DNA of 6,544 nucleotides, taken from the NCBI GenBank assembly GCA_026786155.1, contig JAJAYR010000090.1:1-6544 (forward strand). The letters run 5' to 3'. The notes below the pieces were generated by a model. The model did no database searches. It saw nothing but the letters and a program-made list of their open reading frames with translations, and had not been told where the DNA came from. This DNA comes from Pyrinomonadaceae bacterium. GTDB taxonomy: Bacteria; Acidobacteriota; Blastocatellia; Pyrinomonadales; Pyrinomonadaceae. This document shows positions 5,756 to 6,544 of this stretch, one piece after another (position 1 is the stretch's first letter; each line of letters starts with the position of its first letter). The translations under genes and the position numbers were made by a program.

Positions 5756-5913
5756 GGACTTTCTCATTTTAAGGGAATTTTAACGCAAAGACGCAAAGGC
5801 GCAAGGGCGCAAAGTTTTTTCATCGTAAAAAAACTATATTTGAGCGGCATTTATTATTCTTAGCGTCCTAGCGTCTTTGCGTCTTTGCGTTAAAAATGAT
5901 TTTGAGAAAGTCC
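5756..5913. mobile_element. MITE-like inverted-repeat element with ACGCAAAG repeats
   Basis: Perfect 11-bp terminal inverted repeats GGACTTTCTCA (5756-5766) and TGAGAAAGTCC (5903-5913) enclose a second perfect 21-bp inverted pair, 5778-5798 and 5875-5895, built from tandem ACGCAAAG units. Further degenerate units (GCGCAAG, GGCGCAAAG; and TAGCGTCC, TAGCGTCTTTG on the other side) extend both arms towards an A/T-rich centre at about 5815-5860. The element is 158 bp and non-coding. Similar GCGTCTTTGCGT tracts are, as I recall, scattered in many bacterial genomes. A possible 5-bp target duplication TACTT lies at 5749-5753 and 5916-5920, two bases outside each end, but that is weak evidence. Transposition by a transposase elsewhere is inferred. 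Confidence 0.75.
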
Positions 5914-5928
5914 CATACTTAACTTTTA

Positions 5929-6544
5929 ATGTCAAATTTACTAATCGTTGATGATGAGCAGAGTTACCGGCAGCTTTTAACGCTGGTTTTTGAAGGCGAC
6001 GGACACCACATTCGCACGGCGCGGAACGGGCGCGAAGCCCTCGCAATGCTGGAGGCGGAACCGGCGGAAGTCGTCATAACCGACGTGCGAATGCCGGATA
6101 TGGACGGCATCGAACTGCTCCGCCACGCCCGCGAATTTCTGCCCGACATCGGAGTCGTTTTGATGACGGCGTTCGCCACCGTGGACACGGCGCGGGAAGC
6201 CTTTAAACTCGGCGCGGACGATTTTATTCAAAAGCCGTTCGATGTTGAAGAACTGAAAATCATCGTCAAAAAAGCGTTCGAGCGGCAATCTTTAATCGTC
6301 GAAAATCGTGCCTTCAAACGCGCCCAGCGCGAGCGCGGCAGCGTCAAAAACATCATCGGACGTTCCGACAAAATGCTGGCAGTTTTTTCGATGATTGAAG
6401 CCGTCGCCGAAGTCCAGTCAACCGTTTTAGTAACGGGCGAATCGGGAACGGGCAAGGAATTAGTCGCCCGCGCCATTCACGATTTATCGCCGCGAGCCGA
6501 AAAGCCGTTTATCTCGATAAACTGCGGCGCGTTCACCGAAACGC
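5929..6544 (+). CDS. NtrC/PilR-family sigma-54-dependent response regulator, 3' end cut by window
   Basis: Starts MSNLLIVDDEQSYRQLL at 5929 and stays open for 205 codons to the window edge. The receiver domain (about 3-117) has the acidic pocket Asp8/Asp9, phospho-acceptor Asp52 (VVITDVRMPDMDG), Thr80 and Lys102 (IQKPF). A linker (118-140) leads into the AAA+ sigma-54 activation domain, which starts IIGRSDKML (142-150) and has the Walker A GESGTGKE (170-177) and ISINCGAF (195-202). The Walker B, the sigma-54-contacting GAFTGA loop and the DNA-binding helix-turn-helix lie beyond the end and cannot be checked. It is expected to be phosphorylated by the upstream kinase and to activate sigma-54 promoters. 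No clear Shine-Dalgarno precedes the ATG; the inverted-repeat element ends 15 nt before it. Confidence 0.95.
   Translation, partial: MSNLLIVDDEQSYRQLLTLVFEGDGHHIRTARNGREALAMLEAEPAEVVITDVRMPDMDGIELLRHAREFLPDIGVVLMTAFATVDTAREAFKLGADDFIQKPFDVEELKIIVKKAFERQSLIVENRAFKRAQRERGSVKNIIGRSDKMLAVFSMIEAVAEVQSTVLVTGESGTGKELVARAIHDLSPRAEKPFISINCGAFTET

Noticed and set aside
5678..5863. 61-codon open frame in the kinase-regulator spacer
   Set aside because: It runs through the left arm of the MITE-like element and has no family-like features.
5749..5920. TACTT direct repeats as a target-site duplication of the MITE-like element
   Set aside because: They sit two bases outside the inverted repeats and are short and T-rich; not enough to claim an insertion footprint.

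Overview
The window looks like chromosomal DNA of a free-living Gram-negative-type bacterium. The best guess is Acidobacteriota (Blastocatellia/Pyrinomonadaceae-like). This is inferred from the feel of the proteins: a secreted prolyl oligopeptidase very like periplasmic/animal enzymes, a PilS/PilR-type two-component pair, two small uncharacterised proteins of a kind I associate with that phylum, and short octamer/heptamer intergenic repeats. No rRNA, tRNA, CRISPR array, transposase or phage gene is visible.

Layout. 1-140: a palindromic repeat element. 153-622: two tiny genes in tandem on the + strand, unknown function. 623-861: intergenic, no convincing gene. 862-1203 (+): a BrnA/CopG-type antitoxin-like protein with no visible BrnT toxin. 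It converges on a secreted prolyl oligopeptidase (3350-1218, -). The two genes share a bidirectional terminator whose loop contains the antitoxin-like gene's stop codon. 3361-3463: a second, diverged copy of the palindromic element, filling the gap between the peptidase and an upstream co-oriented cupin (3837-3472, -) resembling the C-terminal domain of type II mannose-6-phosphate isomerase. Only 37 bp separate the cupin start from the divergent start of a six-TM PAS-containing sensor histidine kinase (3875-5617, +), and this gap is largely a degenerate 7-bp tandem repeat. 5618-5928: 311 bp without a gene, holding a 10-bp direct repeat and a 158-bp MITE-like inverted repeat. 5929-6544 (+): the start of an NtrC-family response regulator, cut by the window end.

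Functionally, the kinase and regulator almost certainly form a phosphorelay that controls sigma-54 promoters, although a mobile-looking repeat now separates them. The peptidase probably degrades short proline-containing peptides in the periplasm. The small genes and the antitoxin-like protein have no assignable pathway.

The most interesting non-coding signal is the repeats. Three separate inverted-repeat elements each end 10-15 nt upstream of a start codon. In the two related copies the central hairpin has been inverted relative to its arms. I see no convincing new multi-gene system here; the repeats, the heptad array over a start codon and the stop-codon-in-terminator arrangement are the points worth a second look.
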